Origin: CAILZL01 sp035548495
GTDB lineage: Bacteria > Pseudomonadota > Gammaproteobacteria > Steroidobacterales > Steroidobacteraceae
Assembly (NCBI GenBank): GCA_035548495.1
Contig: DASZSV010000043.1
Coordinates: 1 to 64,000 of the forward strand
DNA length: 64,000 bases
Direction of reading: 5' to 3'
Shown: positions 25,853 to 32,882 of the stretch, piece by piece
Layout: each line of letters starts with the position of its first letter
Position numbering within the stretch: position 1 is the stretch's first letter
Program-made: the position numbers and the translations under genes
Notes under the pieces: generated by a model
The model's database searches: none
What the model saw: only the letters and a program-made list of their open reading frames with translations
What the model was told of the DNA's origin: nothing

Positions 25853-26311
25853 ATGCGAGAGGTAAAACGCAGCGCATTGGTCAAGTATTCTCCTGCGCAG
25901 ATGTTTGCGCTGGTGGCTGACTTTGAAAGTTATCCGGCGTTTCTGCCGTGGATCATCAGTGCCGCAACACTGTCGCGTGACGGCAATCAAATGGTGGGAG
26001 TGCTTGAAATGATGCGTGCCGGCATGCGCGAGAAAATCATTACCCGCAATACGCTCAATCAACCGGAACATCTGCACATGCAGCTTGTTGATGGTCCGTT
26101 CAAATCGTTGCAAGGCGACTGGCGTTTCACACCGCTCACGGACATGGAAGGTGCAATCAAAGGCACGCGTGTGGAGCTCGACATCAGCTTTGAATTCAAG
26201 AATGCGTTGTTGAGCATGATGCTGGGCCGGGCATTCGAGGCCAGTTGCGGGTCACTGGTGGATTCATTCATCCTGCGGGCACACCAGTTATACGGTGACA
26301 TGCCAATCTGA
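25853..26311 (+). CDS. ratA: RatA/Coq10-family START-domain protein
   Basis: 152-residue START/polyketide-cyclase-like protein (VKRSALVKYSPAQMFALVAD, FESYPAFLPW). Homologues include mitochondrial Coq10, which binds ubiquinone, and E. coli RatA, reported to interfere with 70S ribosome assembly; which role applies here cannot be decided, though the abundance of quinone-linked complex I in this window makes a quinone role plausible. Start ATG 25853 precedes the conserved basic N-terminus. Position between smpB and bamE is conserved in gammaproteobacteria. A strong terminator follows at 26362. Confidence 0.92.
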   Translation: MREVKRSALVKYSPAQMFALVADFESYPAFLPWIISAATLSRDGNQMVGVLEMMRAGMREKIITRNTLNQPEHLHMQLVDGPFKSLQGDWRFTPLTDMEGAIKGTRVELDISFEFKNALLSMMLGRAFEASCGSLVDSFILRAHQLYGDMPI

Positions 26312-26361
26312 ACACAGTTGTTTATGTCTTCTGCGCAACATGGCGATCAGCGCGCAGTGAC

Positions 26362-26390
26362 AAAAAAGCCCGGATTTTCCGGGCTTTTTT
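26362..26390. terminator. Bidirectional rho-independent terminator between ratA and bamE
   Basis: Perfect 13-bp stem (26362-26374 with 26378-26390) containing GCCCGGA/TCCGGGC around a TTT loop, with A-runs on one side and T-runs on the other. It serves both convergent genes ratA and bamE. Confidence 0.93.
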
Positions 26391-26413
26391 GATGATGTGA
26401 TTCAGTGTGAAAT

Positions 26414-26803
26414 TTACACCAGCCAGCTGAACCAGCGGCGATACCACGGTTGGTTTTCTTTTTTCACGGTGCCGGTATCCGGGGTATAGAAAACGACATC
26501 GCCACGTTCCAGCTTGCTGACCTTGTCATTGTCAAAGTACACCACAAACTGCTGCTTCTTGGACTGTTTCATGCTGTTCAACTTCAGATAGAACACATAG
26601 TCCCAGCGATTGCTGCTGAACGGATCGGACACCATTGGCGTGCCCAGCACGTAACGCACCTGTGCCTGCGTCATGCCCACCTTCACCTGGTCAATATCCT
26701 TGGCATCCAGCAAATTGCCCTGCTGAATAGGCGCGTGATAAACACAGGCCGACACGCATGCCACCATTGCCACAATCAATGGTTTGTAAAAACGGTGCCG
26801 CAT
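26414..26803 (-). CDS. bamE: Outer-membrane assembly lipoprotein BamE
   Basis: Small lipoprotein of the BAM complex that inserts beta-barrel proteins into the outer membrane. 129 residues from ATG 26803, chosen because a lipoprotein signal peptide follows (hydrophobic PLIVAMVACVSACVYHAP, lipobox VSAC) and GGAA lies 9 bases upstream; the frame is open further. The SmpA/OmlA core includes KVGMTQAQVRYVLGTPMVSD and NRWDYVFYL. It is divergent from fur across about 180 bp, as in many gammaproteobacteria. Confidence 0.96.
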   Translation of the reverse strand: MRHRFYKPLIVAMVACVSACVYHAPIQQGNLLDAKDIDQVKVGMTQAQVRYVLGTPMVSDPFSSNRWDYVFYLKLNSMKQSKKQQFVVYFDNDKVSKLERGDVVFYTPDTGTVKKENQPWYRRWFSWLV

Positions 26804-26990
26804 GCTGCGTTCCGGATGAGTCGGGGGAGTGAAGGTGACGGCTGGTTTCATGGTCAATGTAAACTTGAAGATGACAAACTGCGAGTTGTTACGCAATAAT
26901 GCCGTGATCATACCGGACCTGTCTGGTGCAGAACAGCTTCAGTTGCGGATTCTGCATTACTATTGCGTTACCTGATGACGGGAGATGCGC

Positions 26991-27425
26991 GTGGAATCCA
27001 CCGACCTTCGCAAAGCAGGACTGAAAATCACCCTGCCGCGCATGAAAATTCTGGAAATTCTCGGTACCGCCGAGCCGCGCCACATGAGCGCTGAAGACAT
27101 CTATCGCCGGTTGCTCGAGTCTCACGAAGATATCGGGCTGGCCACGGTGTATCGCGTGCTGACCCAGTTTGAATCTGCCGGGCTGGTGACACGCCATCAT
27201 TTTGAAGGCGCCACTGCCGTATTCGAGTTGAACGAAGGCGAGCATCACGACCACATTGTCTGCATGGATTGCGGCAAGGTGGAGGAATTCATCGATACCA
27301 ATATCGAGAAGCGCCAGCGTGACATTGCCACATCCCGGGGCTTTGAACTCAGCGATCACTCCATGATCCTGTTTGGCCGCTGCAAGAAGCAGAATTGTTC
27401 CGGTAAGCAGTCGCGCCGCAAGTAG
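26991..27425 (+). CDS. fur: Ferric uptake regulator
   Basis: Fe2+-dependent repressor of iron acquisition. 144-146 residues. The winged-helix domain holds GLKITLPRMKILEIL and SAEDIYRRLLESHEDIGLATVY; metal sites are visible in EGEHHDHIVCMDCGKVEEF. Two starts are possible: ATG 26985, directly abutting GGAG, or GTG 26991, with GGAG 6 bases upstream and giving the usual N-terminus (M)ESTDLRKAGL. The GTG is preferred on spacing. The C-terminus holds GRCKKQNCSGK, where many Fur proteins have a second Cys pair. No clear Fur box was seen in the bamE-fur interval. Confidence 0.95.
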   Translation: MESTDLRKAGLKITLPRMKILEILGTAEPRHMSAEDIYRRLLESHEDIGLATVYRVLTQFESAGLVTRHHFEGATAVFELNEGEHHDHIVCMDCGKVEEFIDTNIEKRQRDIATSRGFELSDHSMILFGRCKKQNCSGKQSRRK

Positions 27426-27650
27426 CTTCAACAAGTAACTTCAATCAATGTCAGCACGCCAGTATTCGCTGGTTCGTGCGTGTTTGGTGTTGGCGGATGA
27501 TTCATTCATCCGTCATTCATCTGCACGCCTTGCTCTCAGAGATATGGAACGACTCACCAGCGAAAGCACTGCAATATGGTTAACCCCGCAGTTCTGAATC
27601 GATAAGTTGGACGTACTGCAGGCGTGCAAGATGCCAGCGCAGCAGGTTTT

Positions 27651-27757
27651 AGCAGCTTGTTGAAAAAAAGCTGTCCCGCCTTTTTTCAAGTCGGCTTTGC
27701 AAAAGGCGTGACTCTTATCCGCCAACACACCGTCAAAAATGAGATTCTCAACAGCCC
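27651..27757. repeat. Repeat-like element with related ends
   Basis: The left end reads AGCAGCTTGTTGAAAA; the right end, reversed, reads GGGCTGTTGAGAA, so the ends share a GC-TGTTGA-AA pattern, like loose terminal inverted repeats of a small non-coding element. The right end (27734-27755) matches 4282-4303 upstream of the antiporter gene. No transposase frame is present. Boundaries are approximate. Confidence 0.45.
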
Positions 27758-27915
27758 GTTGGCAAATCCCTAACAAATAACGAACGGTTCCCGAATGGTT
27801 CTGCAAGGAAATCTCCGTTAGGGTCGGTGCGTTCGAATCAGGGAAGAACCATGCATTCGGACGTACGTTGTTTGATCCGCATTTTTTGGATCTGGGTAAG
27901 GGGTAACGTACTGCG

Positions 27916-27972
27916 GGACGTGACATCACTGTGGGACTTAACCTCTCAGTTTCCCACGCTGATGTCACGTCC
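27916..27972. repeat. Imperfect inverted repeat, 21-bp arms, downstream of recN
   Basis: Arms 27916-27936 and 27952-27972 match at 19 of 21 positions, outer part GGACGTGACATCA, inner part GTGGGA, with a 15-base loop. It lies 24 bases beyond the recN stop on the reverse strand and could end recN transcripts, although no T-run follows. Confidence 0.75.
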
Positions 27973-27996
27973 ATGGAACCCGGCGCAGTCCCGTGC

Positions 27997-29718
27997 TCAG
28001 CGGCTGCGAGATGTCTTTTTTGGTTTGCCCTGCGGCGATGACGTTGCGTTCAACATCTCCGCGGCATGGGCCCGCGCGGTGTCGCTGATATGTGCACCGC
28101 CCAGCATGCGGGCGATTTCTTCGATGCGTGCTTCGTTGCTCAATGTTTCCAGTGTGGTTCTGGTGTGCTTGCCATCGGTGAGTTTGCTGACCCGCACTTG
28201 TGCGTGCGCCTGGCTGGCCACCTGCGGCAAATGAGTGACGCATAATACCTGTGCGTTGTTGCCCAGGGTGCGTAGTTGACGTCCCACCATTTCTGCAACA
28301 CCGCCGCCGACGCCGGCATCGACTTCATCGAACACCAGTGTGCTGGAAGTGGATGATGAATGCGTGGCTGATTCGACTGCAGCAACCTGAACAGACAAAC
28401 TGATGCGTGACAGTTCGCCGCCGGAGGCAACTTTGGCGAGCGGTTTCAGGGGTTGTCCCGGATTGGCACTGACCATGAATTCAACATCGTCGGCGCCGTG
28501 CTCATTGCAATCGCTTTCATCCAGCTCGCGTACCTGTGCCGCAAACTTTCCACCCGGCATGCCCAGGGTTTGCATCAGGGTAGTGACAAGTTGCGACAGT
28601 TCCCCTGCGGTTTTGATGCGTGCCCTGGATAACTGCTGGCAGGCTGTTGTGAATTTTTTGAGTGCCTCATTGATCTGGGCATCAAGCTGTTCCAGCGTGA
28701 ATTCCACTGATTCCAGTTGCTGCACGTCGCGGCGGCATTGCTCGAGCACGGATGCAAGTTCGTCCACTTCAACACGATGCTTGCGCGCCGCGCTTTCCAG
28801 TGCCGCAAGACGTTGTTCCACCCATTCCTGTCGCGCAGAATCAGCATCCAGCGATGATTCATAGTGCTGAATGGCGCTTGCGGCTTCGCGCGCAGCAATC
28901 AATGCTTCATCGAGTAATTGCACCGTGCTATTGAGGCCGGCGTCAATGGATTGCAGATTGCGTGCGACATTCAGGGCGCGCGACAGCAATTGCTCGGCAT
29001 TGATGTCTGCTTCGCGCATCAGTTCAACCACTTCGCGTGCACCACTCGCCAGTTTGCCGCTGTATGCATGACGCTGGCGCTCGGCGTTCAATTCAATGGC
29101 TTCGTTGGGCTGCAACGACAATGCTTCCAGTTCATTGACGTGATAACGCAACAGTGTGAGGCGTTCATTGCGGTCTTTTGCATTCTGTTCTGTATCGGAT
29201 CGTTGCTGGCGCAAGCTCTTCAGTGTTTTCCATGCGGCAGACACCGCTTCAGTCAGTGCTTGATGATTGCCGTGAGCATCCAGCAATTCGCGTTGCGCCG
29301 CACGTTTCATCAACGATTGATATTCCATCTGTCCATGGACATCGACCAGTACTTCACCAAGTTGCCGCAATGCCTGCAAGGGCATGGATTGACCATTGAC
29401 CCATGCACGTGATCTGCCATCATTGCCAAGTGCGCGCCGCAGAATGCATTCACCTTCGTACTCAATGGCCTGTTCATTGAACCATGTCTGAATCACAGGA
29501 TTTTTGCCGCTGGCAAATGCGGCGGTGACTTCCGTTCTGTCGCAGCCATGACGGATGACATCGGTGCCGACACGGCCGCCGGTCACGAACAACAGCGCAT
29601 CTACCAGAATGGATTTGCCAGCACCGGTTTCACCGGTGAGCGCGGTCATGCCATCGCCCAGTTCCAGTTCGATGCGATCAATGATGGCGAAGTCTTTTAT
29701 TTGAATGCTGGTTAACAT
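27997..29718 (-). CDS. recN: DNA repair protein RecN
   Basis: SMC-like ATPase that helps join ends during double-strand-break repair. 573 residues. Walker A GETGAGKSILVDALLF is near residue 30; long coiled-coil arms occupy roughly 160-360; the C-terminal half contains the ABC signature KVASGGELSRISLS and Walker B TLVFDEVDAGVGGGVAE. Start ATG 29718 gives the family N-terminus MLTSIQIKDFAIIDRIELEL. It follows nadK by 53 bases on the same strand, the usual pair. No LexA box was seen close to its start. Confidence 0.96.
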   Translation of the reverse strand: MLTSIQIKDFAIIDRIELELGDGMTALTGETGAGKSILVDALLFVTGGRVGTDVIRHGCDRTEVTAAFASGKNPVIQTWFNEQAIEYEGECILRRALGNDGRSRAWVNGQSMPLQALRQLGEVLVDVHGQMEYQSLMKRAAQRELLDAHGNHQALTEAVSAAWKTLKSLRQQRSDTEQNAKDRNERLTLLRYHVNELEALSLQPNEAIELNAERQRHAYSGKLASGAREVVELMREADINAEQLLSRALNVARNLQSIDAGLNSTVQLLDEALIAAREAASAIQHYESSLDADSARQEWVEQRLAALESAARKHRVEVDELASVLEQCRRDVQQLESVEFTLEQLDAQINEALKKFTTACQQLSRARIKTAGELSQLVTTLMQTLGMPGGKFAAQVRELDESDCNEHGADDVEFMVSANPGQPLKPLAKVASGGELSRISLSVQVAAVESATHSSSTSSTLVFDEVDAGVGGGVAEMVGRQLRTLGNNAQVLCVTHLPQVASQAHAQVRVSKLTDGKHTRTTLETLSNEARIEEIARMLGGAHISDTARAHAAEMLNATSSPQGKPKKTSRSR

Positions 29719-29771
29719 GTGAACTAATTGCTGATCCAGATGGGTTTGGTCCTGCAGGCCTGTGAACATGG

Positions 29772-30683
29772 TCAATCCGACTCATCCTCGATGCGCTTGT
29801 CCAATGCACCGCGGCCCCAGTGCAGTTTCGATCTCAATATACGATAGTAGTCGTGATCGGTGGGATGCAGAAAATTCACGCGCAGATGGGAAGGTTCAAT
29901 CAGCAACCGGTCTCCGGTATTCAGGTCGCCGAGTATTTCGCCATCGCAGGTGATCTGTGCCTTGGTGGCACGATCCTGAACACGGCGGATTTCCACCGTA
30001 CTGCTGGCGGAAATGACAATGGGACGATCCGACAAGGTGTGCGGGCATATCGGCGCAATGACCAGCGCATCCAGATTTGGATGAATGATTGGACCACCAC
30101 AGGACAATGCGTAGGCGGTTGATCCGGTGGCGGATGCAACGATGACACCGTCGCCGCCATGCGTATTGACGTACTGGCCATCAATCCAGGTTTCATAGTC
30201 CAGCATGCGTCCGGTTTCCCACTTTTGCAGAACGCAATCGTTCAATGCCAGCGTTTGCTGAATGTGGTCATTCGCCGTGATCAATTTCACTTGAAGCAAT
30301 GAGCGGCTGCCGCGGACAAATTTTCCAGCCAGCACTTCATCAATGCGGGTGATGATGTCCTTGGGATTGATATCGGCGAGAAATCCAAGCCGGCCGCGGT
30401 TGATGCCAACCAGGGGAATGCCGGTGGCGGCAAACATCCGCGCCGCGCGCAGCATGGTGCCATCGCCGCCGATGGTGATGATCAAATCACAGTGCTTACT
30501 CAAGTGCTCGGCGGTGTGATGGGTAACCGCTGTGGGCAGTTGCCACTGCAATGATTGTTCTACCGCAACCTGTAATCCACGTTGCAGCAGATGTTCCGCC
30601 AGTTCAGCAAATGACGCTGCGATGTGATTTCCGTCATTGGCCCCGATCAGTGCAATGCGCTTGAACTTGGTATCGGCTGACAT
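29772..30683 (-). CDS. nadK: NAD kinase
   Basis: Phosphorylates NAD to NADP with ATP or polyphosphate. 303 residues. The GGDGT motif lies in IITIGGDGTMLRAAR near residue 72, and the second conserved region in THGGDGVIVASATGSTAYAL; GINRGRLGFLADI is also typical. ATG 30683 begins the conserved protein; the open frame upstream overlaps the hrcA control region. It is divergent from hrcA, with 112 bp between. On its own strand a TATAAT occurs at 30744-30749, a candidate -10, but no matching -35 is visible. Confidence 0.96.
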   Translation of the reverse strand: MSADTKFKRIALIGANDGNHIAASFAELAEHLLQRGLQVAVEQSLQWQLPTAVTHHTAEHLSKHCDLIITIGGDGTMLRAARMFAATGIPLVGINRGRLGFLADINPKDIITRIDEVLAGKFVRGSRSLLQVKLITANDHIQQTLALNDCVLQKWETGRMLDYETWIDGQYVNTHGGDGVIVASATGSTAYALSCGGPIIHPNLDALVIAPICPHTLSDRPIVISASSTVEIRRVQDRATKAQITCDGEILGDLNTGDRLLIEPSHLRVNFLHPTDHDYYRILRSKLHWGRGALDKRIEDESD

Positions 30684-30732
30684 GCTGGACGGATTCCGGT
30701 GTGTACGGCTCAGGGCCGGGATTTGTTGCTGA

Positions 30733-30748
30733 ATAATGCACGCATTAT
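30733..30748. promoter_or_regulatory. 16-bp palindrome in the nadK-hrcA divergent region
   Basis: ATAATGC-AC-GCATTAT, a perfect 7-bp inverted repeat, overlaps a TATAAT on the nadK strand and lies just upstream of the putative hrcA promoter. It does not resemble CIRCE (TTAGCACTC-N9-GAGTGCTAA). It may be an operator for an unidentified regulator. Confidence 0.45.
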
Positions 30749-30758
30749 ATGGGTTGTA

Positions 30759-30786
30759 CTTGACAGCCGCGCGTCCCGCCCCTAGT
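30759..30786 (+). promoter_or_regulatory. Sigma-32-like heat-shock promoter before hrcA
   Basis: CTTGACA at 30759-30765, a 13-base spacer, then CCCCTAGT at 30779-30786, close to the sigma-32 consensus CTTGAAA-N13-CCCCATNT. The predicted transcript start would fall almost on the hrcA ATG (30796), implying a leaderless or near-leaderless message. A sigma-70 reading (TTGACA, 17 bases, TAGTTT) is also possible. Confidence 0.6.
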
Positions 30787-30795
30787 TTTTTGTCC

Positions 30796-31854
30796 ATGAG
30801 TCCAGAATCCGATGAAATATTGAGCGATCGCGCCCAGCAACTGTTGCGCATACTGGTCGAACAATACATTCGCGACGGCCAGCCCGTGGGTTCGCGCACC
30901 CTGTCGCGGGAATCGGGCATGAGCCTCAGCTCTGCCACCATCCGCAATGTGATGGCCGATCTGGAAGAAATGGGTTTTGTTTCATCGCCGCACACTTCCG
31001 CCGGACGCATGCCCACGGCCAAGGGCTATCGTTTTTTTGTTGATACACTGCTGAAAATACGCCCGCTGGAAGAACAGGCAGTGCAGGCCATTCAACAAGG
31101 GTTGATGCCACAAAGCAGCGATCCAAAGTTACTGATCGCACAAGCTTCGCGCATGTTGTCCTCGATTACACAATTGGCGGGCGTGGTGACCTTGCCGCGC
31201 CAGGCGCATACCGCACTCAGCCAGATCGAGTTTCTGTCGTTGTCGGACAATCGTGTGCTGGCGGTGCTGGTGACCAATGGCCGCGAGATACAGAATCGCG
31301 TGGTGCAACTTGATCGTAGCTATAGCAGCGATGAACTGCGCCGCGCGGCCAATTACCTCAATGAACAATTTGCAGGCCGCGACATTAACGAGGTGCGCGT
31401 GCAACTGCTGCAGGAACTGCAACAGACACGTGAACATCTGAATCAGAGCATGCTCGATGCCGTACGTCTTGCACAGCAGGCTGTTGCACCGGATCCGTCC
31501 AGCGGACGCATGGAGTACGTTATCGCCGGTGAAACCAATCTGATGAGCTTTGCGGAATTATCGAATGTGGAAAAGCTGCGCAGATTGTTTGAAGCCTTCA
31601 ATCAGCAACGTGACATTCTTCATCTGCTTGATCAAAGCCTGCGCGCCGATGGCGTGCAAATCTTTATCGGCCAGGAATCCGGTTACACCATTCTTGATGA
31701 TTGCAGTGTGGTGACTGCGCCATACATGGTGGACAAGGAAGCCATCGGTGTGCTTGCCGTGATCGGCCCGACTCGCATGGCATATGAACGTGTGATTCCC
31801 ATTGTTGATCTCACCGCCAAACTGCTGGGATCGGCATTCAACGCGAAAGGCTAG
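30796..31854 (+). CDS. hrcA: Heat-inducible transcription repressor HrcA
   Basis: Repressor of class I heat-shock genes, normally acting at CIRCE with help from GroEL. 352 residues. The winged-helix N-terminus has QLLRILVEQYIRDGQPVGSR and SSATIRNVMADLEEMGF, followed by SSPHTSAGRMPTAKGYRFFVD. The C-terminal GAF-like domain has FIGQESGYTILDDCSVVTAPY and VIGPTRMAYERVIP. ATG 30796 was chosen over the upstream frame because family similarity begins right after it; there is no ribosome site, which fits leaderless translation from the promoter just upstream. No CIRCE was found near any heat-shock gene here, so its target in this window is unclear. Confidence 0.94.
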   Translation: MSPESDEILSDRAQQLLRILVEQYIRDGQPVGSRTLSRESGMSLSSATIRNVMADLEEMGFVSSPHTSAGRMPTAKGYRFFVDTLLKIRPLEEQAVQAIQQGLMPQSSDPKLLIAQASRMLSSITQLAGVVTLPRQAHTALSQIEFLSLSDNRVLAVLVTNGREIQNRVVQLDRSYSSDELRRAANYLNEQFAGRDINEVRVQLLQELQQTREHLNQSMLDAVRLAQQAVAPDPSSGRMEYVIAGETNLMSFAELSNVEKLRRLFEAFNQQRDILHLLDQSLRADGVQIFIGQESGYTILDDCSVVTAPYMVDKEAIGVLAVIGPTRMAYERVIPIVDLTAKLLGSAFNAKG

Positions 31855-31982
31855 TCACCGCGTCATCTGTTTCCTCCAGGAAGAGCGGTGTGCATTGGTG
31901 ATGACAGCTGGATGGCAGGCGCAAGCCGATCAGCATCAGGCGATTAGTAAGGCGCCGCAAACCGGCGAAATAGCAAAATTCG

Positions 31983-32010
31983 CTTGATTCCCGCCAATCT
32001 ATCCCCATAC
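31983..32010 (+). promoter_or_regulatory. Sigma-32-like heat-shock promoter before grpE
   Basis: CTTGATT at 31983-31989, a 13-base spacer, then CCCCATAC at 32003-32010, almost exactly the sigma-32 consensus. The grpE start lies 74 bases downstream. This is the strongest of the three such sites. Confidence 0.8.
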
Positions 32011-32083
32011 TCGCCATCCCTGAATTATCCGGCGACGCTTAAGTTAAGTAAGCCGCTGATCCAATCCCGGAGCGAAGCGTTGA

Positions 32084-32617
32084 ATGAGTACTCCCGAAGA
32101 CAATGTACAGGCAGAGGTGGCTGCTGAAGTGGCGGACGCCGCCGCCAGTGAAACCGAACAACTGAAGGCAGCGCTCGCCGCCGCTGAAACCAGGGCCAAT
32201 GAAGCACGTGATCAGGCACTGCGTGCCATGGCCGAACTGGACAATGTCCGCAAGCGTGCAATGCGTGACGTCGAGAATGCGCACAAATATGCGATCGAAA
32301 AATTTGCTGGTGATCTGATTGCCGTTAAAGACAGTCTGGAAATGAGTCTGGCGGCGCAAAACGCCAGTGCAGATGATCTGCGTGCCGGCAGCGACGCAAC
32401 GCTGAAATTGCTGGCGAAAGCATTTGAGCGTGCAGCAGTGATGGAAGTGCAGGCAGAGGGCTTGCCTTTCAATCCTGAATTTCATGAAGCCATGGCCATG
32501 GTGCCGGTGGCGGACAAACCGGCCAATACCGTGGTGAATGTGGTGCAAAAGGGTTACATACTGAATGGCCGCCTGGTGCGTCCGGCGCGGGTCATTGTTT
32601 CCAAAACGCCAGACTGA
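32084..32617 (+). CDS. grpE: Nucleotide exchange factor GrpE
   Basis: Releases ADP from DnaK in the chaperone cycle. 177 residues: an acidic Ala-rich N-terminus, a long coiled-coil helix (about 25-80, with AMAELDNVRKRAMRDVENAH), and a C-terminal beta domain with FNPEFHEAMAMVPV and KGYILNGRLVRPARVIV. Start ATG 32084 follows CGGAGCG about 9 bases upstream. It lies between hrcA and dnaK in the standard order, with its own sigma-32-like promoter. Confidence 0.96.
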   Translation: MSTPEDNVQAEVAAEVADAAASETEQLKAALAAAETRANEARDQALRAMAELDNVRKRAMRDVENAHKYAIEKFAGDLIAVKDSLEMSLAAQNASADDLRAGSDATLKLLAKAFERAAVMEVQAEGLPFNPEFHEAMAMVPVADKPANTVVNVVQKGYILNGRLVRPARVIVSKTPD

Positions 32618-32800
32618 CTTTGTGACGGATAGCTGTTTCCGGTCTTCGAGTGATTTCGAAAACGCCGTAAATCCGTCCATGGAGGCTTTGGCAAAAAACC
32701 ACTGCTTTTGGCGATTTCTTTATCACAGGGCATTTGAACGTATGAACCTTGCGGGCTGGTTTGGTGGGGTCACAAGCGGGTAAGTAGTTCCTCGAGCGCA

Positions 32801-32828
32801 CTTGAATTGAACGATGACGGCCACATAA
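32801..32828 (+). promoter_or_regulatory. Possible sigma-32-like promoter before dnaK
   Basis: CTTGAAT at 32801-32807, a 13-base spacer, then CCACATAA at 32821-32828. The -35 is good, the -10 has one weak position (CCACAT for CCCCAT). The dnaK start follows 54 bases later, leaving room for a leader with GGAG. Confidence 0.55.
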
Positions 32829-32882
32829 ACGCGACAACGGTTTTTATTACAGTTTTAAATCTGAATTTTCTGGAGTTTCAAC

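Larger units (their letters stand above)
27426..27996. other. 571-bp gap between fur and recN carrying two repeat structures
   Basis: No credible gene. The convergent genes fur and recN both end here. A CGGATGA-TTCAT-TCATCCG hairpin near 27494 may end fur transcripts. Further in are a repeat segment at about 27651-27757 and an imperfect inverted repeat at 27916-27972, listed separately. Open frames of 130-150 codons exist on both strands but lack recognisable domains. Confidence 0.6.

Noticed and set aside
26984..27000. Fur autoregulatory box at the fur start
   Set aside because: No sequence in the bamE-fur interval comes close to the 19-bp Fur consensus.
27513..27974. 153-codon frame on the reverse strand between fur and recN
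   Set aside because: It spans two inverted-repeat structures, has no recognisable domain and no ribosome site.
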